The position numbers and the translations under genes are program-made. The notes under the pieces are model-generated. The model saw nothing but the letters and a program-made list of their open reading frames with translations, did no database searches and was not told the origin of the DNA. A stretch of DNA of 64,000 bases. Origin: Metallumcola ferriviriculae. GTDB lineage: Bacteria; Bacillota; JADQBR01. The stretch lies in NCBI RefSeq assembly GCF_035573695.1, contig NZ_CP121694.1, forward strand, positions 2,022,501-2,086,500, read 5' to 3'. Below are positions 44,455 to 54,110 of the stretch, piece after piece; the first letter of the stretch is position 1; each line of letters opens with the position of its first letter.

Positions 44455-45828
44455 ATGGCTGTTTTTTCCGGATTAGCGGAAAAATTACAGAACACCTTTT
44501 CAAAACTTAAAGGAAAAGGGAAATTATCTGAGGCGGATGTAAAGACAGCATTGCGGGAAGTACGACTGGCTTTACTAGAAGCAGATGTTAATTATAAGGT
44601 TGTTAAAGAATTTGTAGCGAAAATTCAAGAACGTGCGGTTGGGGAAGAGGTTTTTCACAGCTTGACCCCAGGGCAACAGGTTATAAAAATAGTCAATGAA
44701 GAGCTGACCACCCTAATGGGTGGCTCTCAAACGGGCCTAAACATGAGTTCTAAACCACCGACTGTGATGATGATGGTAGGACTTCAAGGTGCCGGTAAAA
44801 CCACAACCAGCGGCAAACTTGCCAATCAATTACGTAAAAAAGGCAGGAGACCGCTGCTGGCGGCGGCGGACGTCTATCGCCCGGCGGCAATCAAGCAATT
44901 GCAGGTGCTTGGCGAACAATTGGAGATACCTGTTTATTCTCTCGGGGATAAGAATAGCCCCGTGCATATTGCTAAAGGTGCGGTTGAACACGCGAAGATT
45001 CATGGCAACGATACGGTAATTATTGATACGGCGGGCCGACTACACATCAATGCTGATTTGATGAATGAATTACGAGATATCAAAGAAACTGTTCAACCCC
45101 ACGAAATTCTCTTGGTGGTTGACTCCATGACCGGGCAAGATGCCGTTAATGTCAGTAAAGAATTTAATGAACAATTAGGGGTTACTGGTGTAGTTCTCAC
45201 TAAGCTTGATGGTGACACTCGTGGTGGTGCGGCGCTTTCTGTAAAAGCTGTTACCGGTTGTCCGATCAAATATGCGGGCGTTGGCGAAAAACTCGATGCA
45301 TTAGAGCCTTTTCACCCGGATAGAATGGCCGGGAGAATTCTTGGTATGGGTGATATGCTGAGTTTGATTGAAAAAGCGGAAGAAACATTCGACCAGGAGA
45401 AAGCAAAACAATTGGAACAAAAACTTCGTCAGCAGCAGTTTACATTGGAGGACTTTTTGGACCAGTTGGAACAAATGAAATCAATGGGGCCGCTGGAGGA
45501 TATAATTTCCATGCTTCCGGGCATGGGAAATGTCAAGCAGTTGGAAAACCTGCAAGTTGATGAAAAGGAACTGGTTCGTACTGAAGCAATTATTCAATCA
45601 ATGACCGCCGAAGAACGACGAAAACCTGAAATTATTAATGGGAGCCGCAAAAAGCGGATTGCAGCGGGAAGTGGCGCAAGGGTACAGGATGTAAATAAAT
45701 TGTTAAAGCAATTTTCACAATCCAAAAAGTTGATGCAGCAATATGCCGGTGCTGGACAGGGGAAAATGGCCAAAAAAATGGCTAAAAAGGCTAAAAAATC
45801 CGGTATGGGTTTGCCCTTTTTCAAATAA
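44455..45828 (+). CDS. ffh: Signal recognition particle protein Ffh
   Basis: Ffh is the SRP GTPase that binds signal sequences with 4.5S/6S RNA. The NG domain holds GLQGAGKTTT near 107-116, DTAGRLH, and TKLDGDTRGG. The C-terminal M domain (from about residue 300) has MLPGMGN and a Met-rich tail. 457 residues. ATG with AAGGAGG upstream. The SRP RNA gene is not seen in the window. A weak hairpin lies after the stop (about 45830-45866). Confidence 0.97.
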   Translation: MAVFSGLAEKLQNTFSKLKGKGKLSEADVKTALREVRLALLEADVNYKVVKEFVAKIQERAVGEEVFHSLTPGQQVIKIVNEELTTLMGGSQTGLNMSSKPPTVMMMVGLQGAGKTTTSGKLANQLRKKGRRPLLAAADVYRPAAIKQLQVLGEQLEIPVYSLGDKNSPVHIAKGAVEHAKIHGNDTVIIDTAGRLHINADLMNELRDIKETVQPHEILLVVDSMTGQDAVNVSKEFNEQLGVTGVVLTKLDGDTRGGAALSVKAVTGCPIKYAGVGEKLDALEPFHPDRMAGRILGMGDMLSLIEKAEETFDQEKAKQLEQKLRQQQFTLEDFLDQLEQMKSMGPLEDIISMLPGMGNVKQLENLQVDEKELVRTEAIIQSMTAEERRKPEIINGSRKKRIAAGSGARVQDVNKLLKQFSQSKKLMQQYAGAGQGKMAKKMAKKAKKSGMGLPFFK

Positions 45829-45943
45829 TTGGTGTTTTTCAGTAATACCAATCATGAAAAACCGTGATAATGGCAAAGTAAGTTTACTCAGGGGTATAAA
45901 ATAATAATCTTCTGGTAATTTATTTAAGGAGGTGAAACATCAG

Positions 45944-46204
45944 GTGGCAACTAAAATTAGACTAAAAAGAATGGGTGCTAAAAAAGACCCTTTCTATCGA
46001 TTGGTAGTGGCGGATTCCCGCTCTCCCAGAGATGGTCGTTTTATTGAGGAGATTGGTTATTACAATCCCGTAAAATCTCCCGAGGAATTGTTAGTTAAAG
46101 AGGATCGGGCACTGCATTGGTTAGGCACAGGTGCTCAACCATCCGATACCGTCAAGGCACTGTTCCGCAAAGCGGGAGTGTGGGAGAAATTCCAGAACAG
46201 ATAG
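45944..46204 (+). CDS. rpsP: 30S ribosomal protein S16
   Basis: S16, 86 residues: [18 protein letters not shown] at the start, then [11 protein letters not shown] and IGYYNP. GTG 45944 fits the family N-terminus; an in-frame GTG four codons earlier overlaps AAGGAGGTG. It leads the usual block rpsP-khpA-rimM-trmD-rplS. Confidence 0.96.
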   Translation: MATKIRLKRMGAKKDPFYRLVVADSRSPRDGRFIEEIGYYNPVKSPEELLVKEDRALHWLGTGAQPSDTVKALFRKAGVWEKFQNR

Positions 46205-46226
46205 AGTGTTTAAAGGGGGGTTCAAT

Positions 46227-46457
46227 GTGCGGGAATTAGTTGTACTATTGGCCAAAGCTCTTGTAGATAACCCGGAAGCGGTAGAGGTAAATGAAATTGA
46301 AGGTGAAAAATCCGTAATTCTTGAATTGAAAGTAGCTCCTGATGATATGGGCAAAGTTATTGGTAAACAGGGAAGAATTGCAAAGGCAATCAGAACTGTA
46401 GCAAAGGCAGCGGCAGCTAAAGAAGGAAAACGGGTAGTTGTAGAAATTCTGCAATAA
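46227..46457 (+). CDS. khpA: KH-domain RNA-binding protein KhpA
   Basis: A 76-residue single KH-domain protein (YlqC). The GKQGRIAKAIR segment is the GxxG loop region. KhpA with KhpB binds RNA and affects cell division in streptococci. GTG start with AAAGGGGGG upstream. A repeat element, not rimM, follows directly, after a small hairpin. Confidence 0.93.
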   Translation: MRELVVLLAKALVDNPEAVEVNEIEGEKSVILELKVAPDDMGKVIGKQGRIAKAIRTVAKAAAAKEGKRVVVEILQ

Positions 46458-46462
46458 TGCTC

Positions 46463-46487
46463 AGGGGCTATTTTAGCCCCTTACTTT
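46463..46487 (+). terminator. Terminator after khpA
   Basis: AGGGGCTA and TAGCCCCT form an 8-bp stem; the 3' T content is weak, so it may be partial. Confidence 0.55.
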
Positions 46488-46498
46488 GTATAAGAGGA

Positions 46499-46644
46499 TG
46501 TTCAAAAAGTCCATCGCAGGTGAGCGGCGAATTTCTGCGTTGCTCAGTCTTTGAGACTGCTCACGTACGCCACCAGTACGCTCCGCGTCTGAAAGCCTTC
46601 GCGCCTTGAACTTCTTGCTCCTGCTACAATGGACTTTTTGAACA
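46499..46644. repeat. Interspersed palindromic repeat, copy B
   Basis: Perfect 15-bp terminal inverted repeats: TGTTCAAAAAGTCCA at 46499-46513 and its reverse complement at 46630-46644. The interior has nested small hairpins (CAGTCT/AGACTG and CGTAC/GTACG). The right 34 bases nearly equal those of copy A. It separates khpA from rimM, normally close neighbours, which suggests insertion. Confidence 0.88.
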
Positions 46645-46690
46645 CGCACTATAACTGTTTTTCGGTGATTTTTCGGAAGGAGGTTTTTGC

Positions 46691-47218
46691 TTGCAGAACG
46701 GTGAAAGGTCAGGGGACAAAATAATCATAGGTAAAGTTACCACCACCCATGGTCACCGGGGCGAGTTAAAGATTTTACCGTTGACGGAATTTCCCGAGAG
46801 ATTTAAAGAAATGAGCTCAGTGGAAGTGGAAACAAACGGACGTTGTCAGATACTGCATATTGACACGGTACGAAAACACAAAAAATTTTTAATAATAAAG
46901 TTTCAAGAAATACACGATATGGATGAAGCCGTACTTTATCGAGATGCTGACGTAGTAGTTTCTAAATCAGAGGTGAAAGCACTGTCGGAGGGTTCATATT
47001 ACCACTTTCAGCTTATTGGTCTTGACGTATATGACGAAGATGGTAACTATTTGGGCCAAATTGATAAAATACTAGAACCCGGTGGACATGACATTTTTGC
47101 TGTGATAGACAGGAATAGCGGCAAAGAACTCTTGATTCCGGTTGTGAAAGAATGGGTATCACAGATTGATTTAATAGAAAAACGGGTAACCGTAAAATTG
47201 TTACCAGGGTTAACGTAG
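46691..47218 (+). CDS. rimM: 16S rRNA processing protein RimM
   Basis: RimM assists 30S head maturation and binds S19. The N-terminal [20 protein letters not shown] is diagnostic; the C-terminal PRC-barrel includes [11 protein letters not shown] and ELLIPVV. 175 residues. TTG start with GGAAGGAGG upstream. trmD begins eight bases after the stop. Confidence 0.95.
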   Translation: MQNGERSGDKIIIGKVTTTHGHRGELKILPLTEFPERFKEMSSVEVETNGRCQILHIDTVRKHKKFLIIKFQEIHDMDEAVLYRDADVVVSKSEVKALSEGSYYHFQLIGLDVYDEDGNYLGQIDKILEPGGHDIFAVIDRNSGKELLIPVVKEWVSQIDLIEKRVTVKLLPGLT

Positions 47219-47226
47219 GTGGAATT

Positions 47227-47979
47227 ATGCGGGTAGATATTTTAACCATTTTTCCGGAAATGTTTAAACCATTGGAAGAAAGTATCATTAAACGGGCTCG
47301 AGATAAAGGGTTGCTTTCTGTCAATGTAATAGACATTCGAGAATACACTCAGGACAAGCACCGCAAGGTGGATGATTATCCTTTTGGTGGCGGCGCGGGA
47401 ATGGTGATGAAGCCGGAGCCCTTGTTTCGCGCAGTCGAAAATGCTTGTGACGGAGAGAATATTCCTGTAGTGCTTCTGACACCCCAAGGCGAGACATTTA
47501 CCCAGGAACACGCTCAACAACTCAGCAGGCAAGAAAGATTGATATTGGTTTGTGGACACTATGAAGGGGTGGACGAGCGGTTTCGCGAACGTATAGTTTC
47601 TCAAGAAATTTCTATAGGTGACTATGTCTTAACCGGGGGGGAATTGCCGGCGATGGTGCTGGTGGATGCGGTAACTAGATTACTCCCGGGCGCATTGGGG
47701 GATGATAGCTCTTCCCAGGAAGATTCCTTTGCTGAAGGATTGTTGGAATATCCTCAATACACCCGTCCGCGCTCTTTCCGGGACATGGAGGTGCCGCAGG
47801 TGCTTTTATCCGGAAATCACGAGGCCATTAGGTATTGGCGGCGAAAAATGTCTTTGGCGCGTACCGATAAAAGAAGGCCTGATTTGCTCGAAAAGAAGAT
47901 TCTATCCCCTGAGGATAGAAAACTCTTAATGGAGATAAAGGATACCCCGCCTAATTTTGGAAATAATAATGAGGGATAA
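47227..47979 (+). CDS. trmD: tRNA (guanine-37-N1)-methyltransferase
   Basis: TrmD makes m1G37 in tRNA, preventing frameshifts. It has the SPOUT deep trefoil knot: [12 protein letters not shown] and the [13 protein letters not shown] loop bind SAM. The start [13 protein letters not shown] and [18 protein letters not shown] are conserved. 250 residues. It is translationally close to rimM and to the next SPOUT gene. Confidence 0.97.
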   Translation: MRVDILTIFPEMFKPLEESIIKRARDKGLLSVNVIDIREYTQDKHRKVDDYPFGGGAGMVMKPEPLFRAVENACDGENIPVVLLTPQGETFTQEHAQQLSRQERLILVCGHYEGVDERFRERIVSQEISIGDYVLTGGELPAMVLVDAVTRLLPGALGDDSSSQEDSFAEGLLEYPQYTRPRSFRDMEVPQVLLSGNHEAIRYWRRKMSLARTDKRRPDLLEKKILSPEDRKLLMEIKDTPPNFGNNNEG

Positions 47980-47981
47980 TC

Positions 47982-48560
47982 ATGGTAACCACACGAAAAG
48001 GTAGGCTGTACGCAGCATTGCTGCACTACCCCGTGTATAATAAAAGAATGGATGTTATCAATACTTCGGTAACTAACCTGGACATTCATGATATTGCCCG
48101 CTCAGCTGCCACCTACGATTTGAATGGTTATTTTTTGATCCAACCTCTGGCAGAGCAGCGAGAAATGGTGAATCGGATTATCAGCTATTGGCATTCAGAG
48201 CGAGGTGCCCAATTTAATCCTGATAGGCAAAAGGCTTTTGAACGGGTGGATGTATTTGATAGTTTGGAGCTAATGATAGAAGAGGTGGTCCAAAAGGATG
48301 GAAAGAGACCCATTCTTATTGGTACTGACGCTCGTGTGTTTCCACAAACGGTAGGATACGGGATGGTTCGCCGGATGCTGCATGAAGATAAAAGCTTTAT
48401 CTTATTGTTTGGCACCGGTTGGGGCATTAAACGGGAATTGATGGAACAAGTAGACTTAGTACTAGAGCCAATCTACGGTGCAGGAGATTACAATCATTTG
48501 TCTGTCCGCAGTGCAGCTGCAATTATCTTAGATCGGCTCTGTGGAGAAAAATGGTGGTAG
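47982..48560 (+). CDS. TrmD-adjacent SPOUT-type RNA methyltransferase
   Basis: A 192-residue protein of the TrmD-linked RNA methyltransferase family (Pfam Methyltrn_RNA_4). LLHYPVYNKRMDVINTSVTN at the start and LLFGTGWGIKRELM near the C-terminus, the probable SAM knot, are typical. Its RNA target is not known. It begins two bases after the trmD stop. The family is common in Clostridia, deltaproteobacteria and thermophiles. Confidence 0.87.
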   Translation: MVTTRKGRLYAALLHYPVYNKRMDVINTSVTNLDIHDIARSAATYDLNGYFLIQPLAEQREMVNRIISYWHSERGAQFNPDRQKAFERVDVFDSLELMIEEVVQKDGKRPILIGTDARVFPQTVGYGMVRRMLHEDKSFILLFGTGWGIKRELMEQVDLVLEPIYGAGDYNHLSVRSAAAIILDRLCGEKWW

Positions 48561-48564
48561 AATA

Positions 48565-48594
48565 TTGTCAAGGCTTAACTGCTTGTGTTATAAT
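48565..48594 (+). promoter_or_regulatory. Sigma-A promoter for rplS
   Basis: TTGTCA, 18 bases, TATAAT (48589-48594); about 64 bases before rplS. The leader shows no strong structure. Confidence 0.65.
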
Positions 48595-48658
48595 ACTCTA
48601 TGTGTAAAAATGGGCCTTAAATTAAAGGAACAACTTAGTGAAGGGGGGGCTACATACA

Positions 48659-49000
48659 GTGGACCTGATCAAAACGATTGAACAAAGTCAACTTAAGCAG
48701 GTGCCTGGTTTTCAGCCTGGCGATACAATGCGTGTTCATGTAAAGGTTGTGGAAGGTACTCGAGAAAGAATTCAGGTGTTTGAAGGTACTGTAATCAAGC
48801 GGCGAGGTGAAGGGTTACGCGAAACCTTTACTGTTAGACGGGTATCTTATGGTGTAGGCGTTGAAAGGACCTTCCCGGTTCATTCACCGCGTATTGCCAA
48901 GTTAGAGATAGTTCGTAGAGGTAGAGTGCGGCGTGCGAAGTTATATTATCTCCGCGACAGAGTAGGGAAATCAGCAAGAATTAAGGAAAAGAGGAAGTAA
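48659..49000 (+). CDS. rplS: 50S ribosomal protein L19
   Basis: L19, 113 residues, at the 30S-50S interface. [16 protein letters not shown], the EGTVIKRRG loop and [17 protein letters not shown] are diagnostic. GTG 48659 gives the usual N-terminus; AAGGGGGGG is upstream. A terminator follows at once. Confidence 0.96.
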   Translation: MDLIKTIEQSQLKQVPGFQPGDTMRVHVKVVEGTRERIQVFEGTVIKRRGEGLRETFTVRRVSYGVGVERTFPVHSPRIAKLEIVRRGRVRRAKLYYLRDRVGKSARIKEKRK

Positions 49001-49026
49001 AGACTGGTTAATACCAGTCTTTTTTC
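48999..49026 (+). terminator. Terminator after rplS
   Basis: AAAGACTGGT and ACCAGTCTTT form a 10-bp stem with a four-base loop and a T-run. Confidence 0.85.
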
Positions 49027-49073
49027 TCTAAAGATATGACTCCACTGTAAAATTGATGATGAAGGTGGTTGCT

Positions 49074-49586
49074 TTGGTTAAAAAGTTCATAGCGGAGACA
49101 GTTCAGTCATTAGCTATTGCACTGGTGTTGGCATTTGTAATACGCCTGCTAATCTTCCAACCATTCTATATTCCATCCCGATCAATGGTACCCGCTTTGA
49201 AACCAGGGGACCGAATAATTGTAAGCAAGTTTGATTATTGGTTTAAACAGCCCCACCGTGGAGAAGTCATTGTTTTTAAATATCCGGTGAATCCTGATAC
49301 CGATTTTGTAAAAAGAATAATTGGTCTCGGAGGGGACACCTTGGCAATTCGCGATAATAATTTATACATTGACGGGAAGAAGTTAGAAGAACCCTATCTG
49401 AGTCAGAACCTGGTTATGCAGGATTTTGGTCCGGTAACAGTACCTAAAGGTACATTGTTTATGATGGGAGATAACAGGAATGATAGTAAAGATAGTCGGT
49501 TTTGGGGTCCACTGGATAAAGATTTGATTATTGGTAGGGCTATCATCCGTTTTTGGCCGTTAAATAGGATGGGATTGATTAAGTAA
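49074..49586 (+). CDS. lepB: Type I signal peptidase
   Basis: LepB cleaves signal peptides outside the membrane. One membrane segment at about 8-27 is followed by the catalytic Ser in PSRSM (Ser 37) and the general base Lys in DFVKRIIGLGGD (Lys 80), then GDNRNDSKDSR. TTG 49074 is favoured since AAGGTGG lies just upstream; ATG 49056 or 49059 (six or five more residues) cannot be excluded but lack a ribosome site. 170 residues, compact Firmicute type. Confidence 0.93.
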   Translation: MVKKFIAETVQSLAIALVLAFVIRLLIFQPFYIPSRSMVPALKPGDRIIVSKFDYWFKQPHRGEVIVFKYPVNPDTDFVKRIIGLGGDTLAIRDNNLYIDGKKLEEPYLSQNLVMQDFGPVTVPKGTLFMMGDNRNDSKDSRFWGPLDKDLIIGRAIIRFWPLNRMGLIK

Positions 49587-49625
49587 AATGATACCACTAA
49601 AATTTCTTTTAACGTGGAGGTTATT

Positions 49626-50471
49626 ATGAGTATCCACTGGTATCCGGGACATATGGCAAAGGCCGAAAGAAAAATCAAAGAAGCTTTGACACTTGTCGAC
49701 TTGGTTGTGGAGTTACGGGATGCTCGGGCCCCCTTGGCTTCGTCTAATCCGCGCTTAGACGAGCTTGCTGGAATAAAACCGCGCTTAGTGATTTTAAATA
49801 AGCAAGACTTAGCTGAAGGGGGAATTACCGAAGAATGGGCTAAATATCTTTCGGCTGAAGGGCAGTTGGCTGTACCTTTTAATTCTTTGACTGGGAACAG
49901 GAGGCTGATTATTGATAAGATTAAGTTGTTGGGTCAGCCTATCTTAGACAAAAGAAGCCAAAAGGGTTTAAGACCACGAGCTATTCGCAGCATGGCAATT
50001 GGCGTGCCTAACATTGGCAAATCTTCTTTTATTAACCGAGTGGTGAAGAAGGCAGCGATGAAGACAGGTCAGAAACCTGGGGTAACCAGAGGTCAGCAGT
50101 GGTTCAAATTAGGTAAGGAAGTAGAGATGTTGGATACGCCGGGGGTACTATGGCCAAAGTTTGAAAGCCCGGATATTGGATTAAGGTTAGCATGGATAGG
50201 ATGTATCAGTGATAGTGTATTTGATGTTTTTGAAGCGTTACTGTCATTAATTAAATGGTTATCCGACAACCATCCGCAATCCTTGGCGCATCGTTATGAT
50301 TTATCGCTACCATTGGGCGAACCCTTGGAAGTATTGAAAGTAATCGGAACTAAGCGGGGTTGCCTTTTATCCGGCGGCAAGGTGGATTATGAAAAAACGG
50401 CTGAGCTGGTGCTTCGGGAATTTCGTTCGGGTAAGTTGGGAAATTTCAGCATGGAGGTCCCGCCTAATTAA
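49626..50471 (+). CDS. rbgA: Ribosome biogenesis GTPase RbgA
   Basis: RbgA (YlqF) is a circularly permuted GTPase for late 50S assembly. MSIHWYPGHMAKAERKI is the family start; G4 NKQD precedes the P-loop GVPNIGKSS, then GVTRG and DTPGVLWP. The C-terminal ANTAR-like helices bind rRNA. ATG 49626 with GGAGG upstream. The order rplS-lepB-rbgA-rnhB matches Bacillus. Confidence 0.96.
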   Translation: MSIHWYPGHMAKAERKIKEALTLVDLVVELRDARAPLASSNPRLDELAGIKPRLVILNKQDLAEGGITEEWAKYLSAEGQLAVPFNSLTGNRRLIIDKIKLLGQPILDKRSQKGLRPRAIRSMAIGVPNIGKSSFINRVVKKAAMKTGQKPGVTRGQQWFKLGKEVEMLDTPGVLWPKFESPDIGLRLAWIGCISDSVFDVFEALLSLIKWLSDNHPQSLAHRYDLSLPLGEPLEVLKVIGTKRGCLLSGGKVDYEKTAELVLREFRSGKLGNFSMEVPPN

Positions 50472-50486
50472 ATTGGGCGGGATTAT
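50459..50486 (+). terminator. Terminator at the end of rbgA
   Basis: TCCCGCCTAA pairs with TTGGGCGGGA (weak inner pairs) over the rbgA stop codon, followed by TTATTT. Confidence 0.6.
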
Positions 50487-50665
50487 TTAATGCCTAATGG
50501 TTGATGAATAGAAAAATTTGAATTATGGCAAAATTAGGAATGAGGCGGTGTTTTTTGGGTTTCCTCTAAAATCGACAAATTCCTATAAAAGTATATCTTC
50601 CAAAAGAAGCGTTTATGCAGGGATTTCCTAATCTACAAAGAATGTTTAGCCGTGGAGGAAGATAA

Positions 50666-51433
50666 ATGTTAAGAGATAAATCCATTAAGGATATAGAAAA
50701 GATATTGTTGCAGGGTTTGCTTAGCCCCGGTATGGTTCGAGCGTTGAGGAATGACCCTCGCAAAGGGGTAAACAAACTATACCAGCGGTGGTGCCAAAAG
50801 CAACAGCAGGATAAAGAGGAACAAGAGCGGTTGGCGAAGTTGCTGGCTTTTGATGCAGGATATCTACCTGCAAACGGCTTCTTGGCCGGAGTAGATGAAG
50901 CTGGTCGCGGGCCATTGGCCGGACCGGTGGTAGCTGCAGCGGTGATATTACCAACGGGTGTGACGCTGCCATTGGGAACAGATGATTCTAAAAGATTAAA
51001 TGCACCCAAAAGGGAATACATCGCCAAACAAATAAAGCATCTTGCATTTTGGGCAGTGGGGGTAATTCCACCGCAGATTATCGATGAAATTAACATACAC
51101 CAGGCTACTCTCCGCGCTATGGAGACAGCACTTTCGACACTATGTGAGGTACCGGAAATTATATTGATTGATGGGATACATACATGCAGATTTCCTTCGG
51201 CCCAGATTAAGGTGGTAAAAGGTGATCAAAAGAGTGCAGCAATTGCATGTGCAAGTATTATTGCTAAAGTAGAACGGGACAGCATCATGCGTAAATATTC
51301 ACAAATCTACCCGCAATATGGATTTGACAGACATTTTGGCTATCCTACAGAAGAACATAGAAAGGCGGTTATTAAATATGGCGTCAGTTCGATACACCGG
51401 TGTTCCTTTAGTGGTGTCAAAGAATGCCTGTAA
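50666..51433 (+). CDS. rnhB: Ribonuclease HII
   Basis: RNase HII removes ribonucleotides from DNA. The catalytic DEAGRGPLAGPVVAAAVIL block is near residue 75-93, and SKRLNAPKR and the IIAKVERD region complete the active site. The N-terminal 70 residues form the helical extension of the longer Firmicute form (255 residues). ATG with GGAGGAAG upstream. The gap before nuoA (51434-51629) has no clear promoter. Confidence 0.96.
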   Translation: MLRDKSIKDIEKILLQGLLSPGMVRALRNDPRKGVNKLYQRWCQKQQQDKEEQERLAKLLAFDAGYLPANGFLAGVDEAGRGPLAGPVVAAAVILPTGVTLPLGTDDSKRLNAPKREYIAKQIKHLAFWAVGVIPPQIIDEINIHQATLRAMETALSTLCEVPEIILIDGIHTCRFPSAQIKVVKGDQKSAAIACASIIAKVERDSIMRKYSQIYPQYGFDRHFGYPTEEHRKAVIKYGVSSIHRCSFSGVKECL

Positions 51434-51629
51434 ATAATCATAAGAAATTCTGGCATGGAATATATTGCTAAGGGTGCTTTCATGAACAATCGTGGGCGGG
51501 AGTTACAGCAAAAAAGTTAACTGTTTTTGAAGGGATTTATTTTAATATGGCGAATAACAATATTGTTTAGGGCAAGGGTGTTGCTTTTATTATTCTTCAA
51601 GGCAAACATTTTTGAAAGGGGGGGAATGG

Positions 51630-51986
51630 ATGTTACAAGATTATTCGGGGATTGGTGTATTTTTTATCGTTGGCTTAGTTTTCCCAATCATTCTTTTGGG
51701 GACAGCGTGGCTGGTGAGACCTAAGCGTCCGAGTCCGGAGAAGCTTTCCACTTATGAGTGTGGATTAGAGACTCAAGGTCCTACATGGGTGCAGTTTAAG
51801 ATTAGTTATTTTCTTTACGCATTAATTTTTGTTGTTTTTGACGTTGAAACAGTGTTTCTTTATCCCTGGGCAGTACAATTCAGATCTTTGGGATGGTTTG
51901 CCTTTGTGGAGATGATTATTTTCATTGCCATCCTCGTGATTGGCCTGTGGTATGCTTGGAAGGAAGGAGCATTGGAATGGATGTAG
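51630..51986 (+). CDS. nuoA: NADH-quinone oxidoreductase subunit A
   Basis: NuoA is a small three-helix membrane subunit at the junction of the two arms of complex I. The conserved loop [14 protein letters not shown] and [11 protein letters not shown] are present. 118 residues from ATG 51630, which has AAAGGGGGGG upstream. It overlaps nuoB by ten bases. It leads an 11-gene nuoA-BCDHIJKLM-N operon. Confidence 0.95.
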   Translation: MLQDYSGIGVFFIVGLVFPIILLGTAWLVRPKRPSPEKLSTYECGLETQGPTWVQFKISYFLYALIFVVFDVETVFLYPWAVQFRSLGWFAFVEMIIFIAILVIGLWYAWKEGALEWM

Positions 51987-52495
51987 TTAAAGGAAACCAG
52001 GTTGAACAAATTGAAGAATTGTCTAAGAACAATATTATTGTTACTTCAGTTGATAAGGTGCTAAATTACGCACGGGCCCATTCATTTTGGCCGGTCACTT
52101 TTGGTCTCGCATGTTGTGCAATCGAGATGATGGCGGCAGGTGGTGCGAGGTTCGATATTTCCCGATTTGGTTATGAGGTGTTTCGACCCTCGCCCCGGCA
52201 GTCAGACTTAATGATTGTTGCCGGAACCATTACAAAGAAGATGGCTCCTTTAGTTCAGCGGGTTTATGACCAAATGGCTGAACCCCGGTATGTGGTAGCT
52301 ATGGGTAGCTGTGCTATAAGCGGCGGTCCTTTTGTTGATTCCTATAATGTTGTGCCTGGCGCGGACACTTTCTTACCTGTAGATGTGTATGTTCCTGGTT
52401 GTCCACCAAGACCGGAAGCACTAATTTACGGGTTGCTGCAGCTGCGTCAGAAGGTAATTAATCCTAATGTAGTAAGGATGAGAGAGCATGGATAA
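51977..52495 (+). CDS. nuoB: NADH-quinone oxidoreductase subunit B
   Basis: NuoB carries cluster N2, which passes electrons to quinone. Four ligand cysteines are visible: adjacent pair in [10 protein letters not shown], then MGSCAISGG and [10 protein letters not shown]. 172 residues. Overlaps nuoA upstream and nuoC downstream by eight bases. Confidence 0.96.
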   Translation: MDVVKGNQVEQIEELSKNNIIVTSVDKVLNYARAHSFWPVTFGLACCAIEMMAAGGARFDISRFGYEVFRPSPRQSDLMIVAGTITKKMAPLVQRVYDQMAEPRYVVAMGSCAISGGPFVDSYNVVPGADTFLPVDVYVPGCPPRPEALIYGLLQLRQKVINPNVVRMREHG

Positions 52496-52931
52496 GCAAA
52501 TCAAATTGGTGGAGAAGCTTGCCAAGAAGTTCAAGGATAAAGTAGCCGTCTTAGAGGAGGAACCCGGTACACTTTATGTCAATAAAGACGATGTGCTGGA
52601 TGTAATGGGTACTATTAAGGATAAGTACCATTTCAATATGCTGTTGGACTCAACGGCGGTGGATTATGAGGAAAAGATGGTGGCGGTATATCACTTGATG
52701 TCCCTGCCTGAATGTGATCAGCTTAAGGTAAAAGTAAATCTAGAGAGAGAGGACCCCCGGCTATCTTCGGTGGTTTCTTTATGGGCTGCGGCTAATTTGA
52801 TGGAAAGAGAAACTTACGATCTATTGGGTATAATTTATGAGGGCCATCCGGATCTCAAACGAGTATTATGTTCGGACGATTTTGAAGGGCATCCGTTACG
52901 CAAGGATTATAAAGTAGAGGCGAGGAGATAG
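52488..52931 (+). CDS. nuoC: NADH-quinone oxidoreductase subunit C
   Basis: The 30-kDa subunit, 147 residues, separate from NuoD rather than fused. The conserved C-terminal stretch [20 protein letters not shown] with [11 protein letters not shown] is clear; the N-terminal region is short. It joins NuoB and NuoD in the quinone module of the hydrophilic arm. Confidence 0.95.
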   Translation: MDKQIKLVEKLAKKFKDKVAVLEEEPGTLYVNKDDVLDVMGTIKDKYHFNMLLDSTAVDYEEKMVAVYHLMSLPECDQLKVKVNLEREDPRLSSVVSLWAAANLMERETYDLLGIIYEGHPDLKRVLCSDDFEGHPLRKDYKVEARR

Positions 52932-52966
52932 TCTCCTTAGCAAAGGGATAGTAGAGGTGTCGTTTC

Positions 52967-54085
52967 ATGGCAAAAGCGCAAGATAAAATTCTTAAAACTC
53001 AAGAGATTACCCTGAATATGGGCCCACAGCATCCTAGTACACACGGTGTATATCGTTGTATCTTGACTCTTGACGGTGAGTATGTTACTGACCTTGAGAA
53101 CGTTATGGGGTACCTGCATCGGGGTATGGAAAAACTTGCGGAAGATCGCACTTACACTCAATTTATCCCCTACACTGACCGGTTGGATTATTTGGCAGCC
53201 ATCCTAAATAATGTCGGCTATGTTCAGGCTGTTGAAAAGCTGTTAGATATTGAACTGCCGGAACGTGTTGAATATATTAGGGTGATAGTATCAGAACTTC
53301 AACGTATAGCCAGCCACATGGTTTATATTGGCAGCTACGCGTTAGACCTTAATGGTTTTACCGGTTGGATGTATACTTTCCGTGATCGGGAGAGAATTCT
53401 TGACCTGTTCGAGATGATTACCGGTTCACGGTTAACCCTGAATTACCCCAGGATTGGCGGGGTATCTCATGACTTGACCGATGAGTTCATGAAAGGGTTA
53501 CAAGAACTGGTGGATGATCTTCCCGCGTGTTTCGAAGAATACGATGGTTTAATTACCGGTAACGAAATTTTTCAATCCAGGACCAAGGGTGTAGGTAAAT
53601 TGGATGCTGAAACTGCAATCAATTATGGTATTACCGGTCCGAATCTTCGTGCTTCCGGTTACTGTTTCGATTTAAGAAAGAATCAACCTTACGGCATTTA
53701 CGACCGCTTTGACTTTGATATTCCTACTGGTGAAAACGGTGATTCATATGACCGGTTTATCGTTCGGATGGAAGAAATGCGGCAGAGCTTGCGGATTATC
53801 AAGCAGGCCATGAAGGATATTCCTGAAGGCGAAATAATGGCTAAAGTTCCTAAAGTGATTAAACCCAAGGCCGGTGAGGCTTACCATCAGATTGAGGGCG
53901 CTAAAGGATGGCTGGGCTATTATTTGGTTAGTGATGGCACTACCAAACCTTATAGGAACCACATTCACAGTCCTTCATTTGTAAACTTAGGAGTTTATCC
54001 CGAGATTGCCAGAGGCGGTAATATCCAGGATGCAGTTGTCATCTTAGCTTCAATCGACATTGTTCTTGGAGAGGTTGACCGCTAG
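52967..54085 (+). CDS. nuoD: NADH-quinone oxidoreductase subunit D
   Basis: The 49-kDa quinone-site subunit, related to large subunits of NiFe hydrogenases. [14 protein letters not shown] at the start, [18 protein letters not shown] and the C-terminal DIVLGEVDR are diagnostic. The hydrogenase nickel cysteines are absent, so it is a Nuo protein and not a hydrogenase. 372 residues. Confidence 0.96.
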   Translation: MAKAQDKILKTQEITLNMGPQHPSTHGVYRCILTLDGEYVTDLENVMGYLHRGMEKLAEDRTYTQFIPYTDRLDYLAAILNNVGYVQAVEKLLDIELPERVEYIRVIVSELQRIASHMVYIGSYALDLNGFTGWMYTFRDRERILDLFEMITGSRLTLNYPRIGGVSHDLTDEFMKGLQELVDDLPACFEEYDGLITGNEIFQSRTKGVGKLDAETAINYGITGPNLRASGYCFDLRKNQPYGIYDRFDFDIPTGENGDSYDRFIVRMEEMRQSLRIIKQAMKDIPEGEIMAKVPKVIKPKAGEAYHQIEGAKGWLGYYLVSDGTTKPYRNHIHSPSFVNLGVYPEIARGGNIQDAVVILASIDIVLGEVDR

Positions 54086-54110
54086 TGTGTCATAAAGGGG
54101 AGAAGAGTTT

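Noticed and set aside
46499-46644. Reading repeat copy B as a riboswitch or leader of rimM
   Set aside because: Its terminal inverted repeats and shared right end with copy A at an unrelated locus fit a dispersed repeat better.
51527-51724. A 65-codon plus-strand frame before and across the nuoA start
   Set aside because: It overlaps nuoA in another frame, has no Shine-Dalgarno and resembles no family.
52967-54085. Reading the NuoD-like gene as a NiFe hydrogenase large subunit
   Set aside because: The nickel-binding CxxC pairs are absent, and full Nuo membrane genes follow in standard order.
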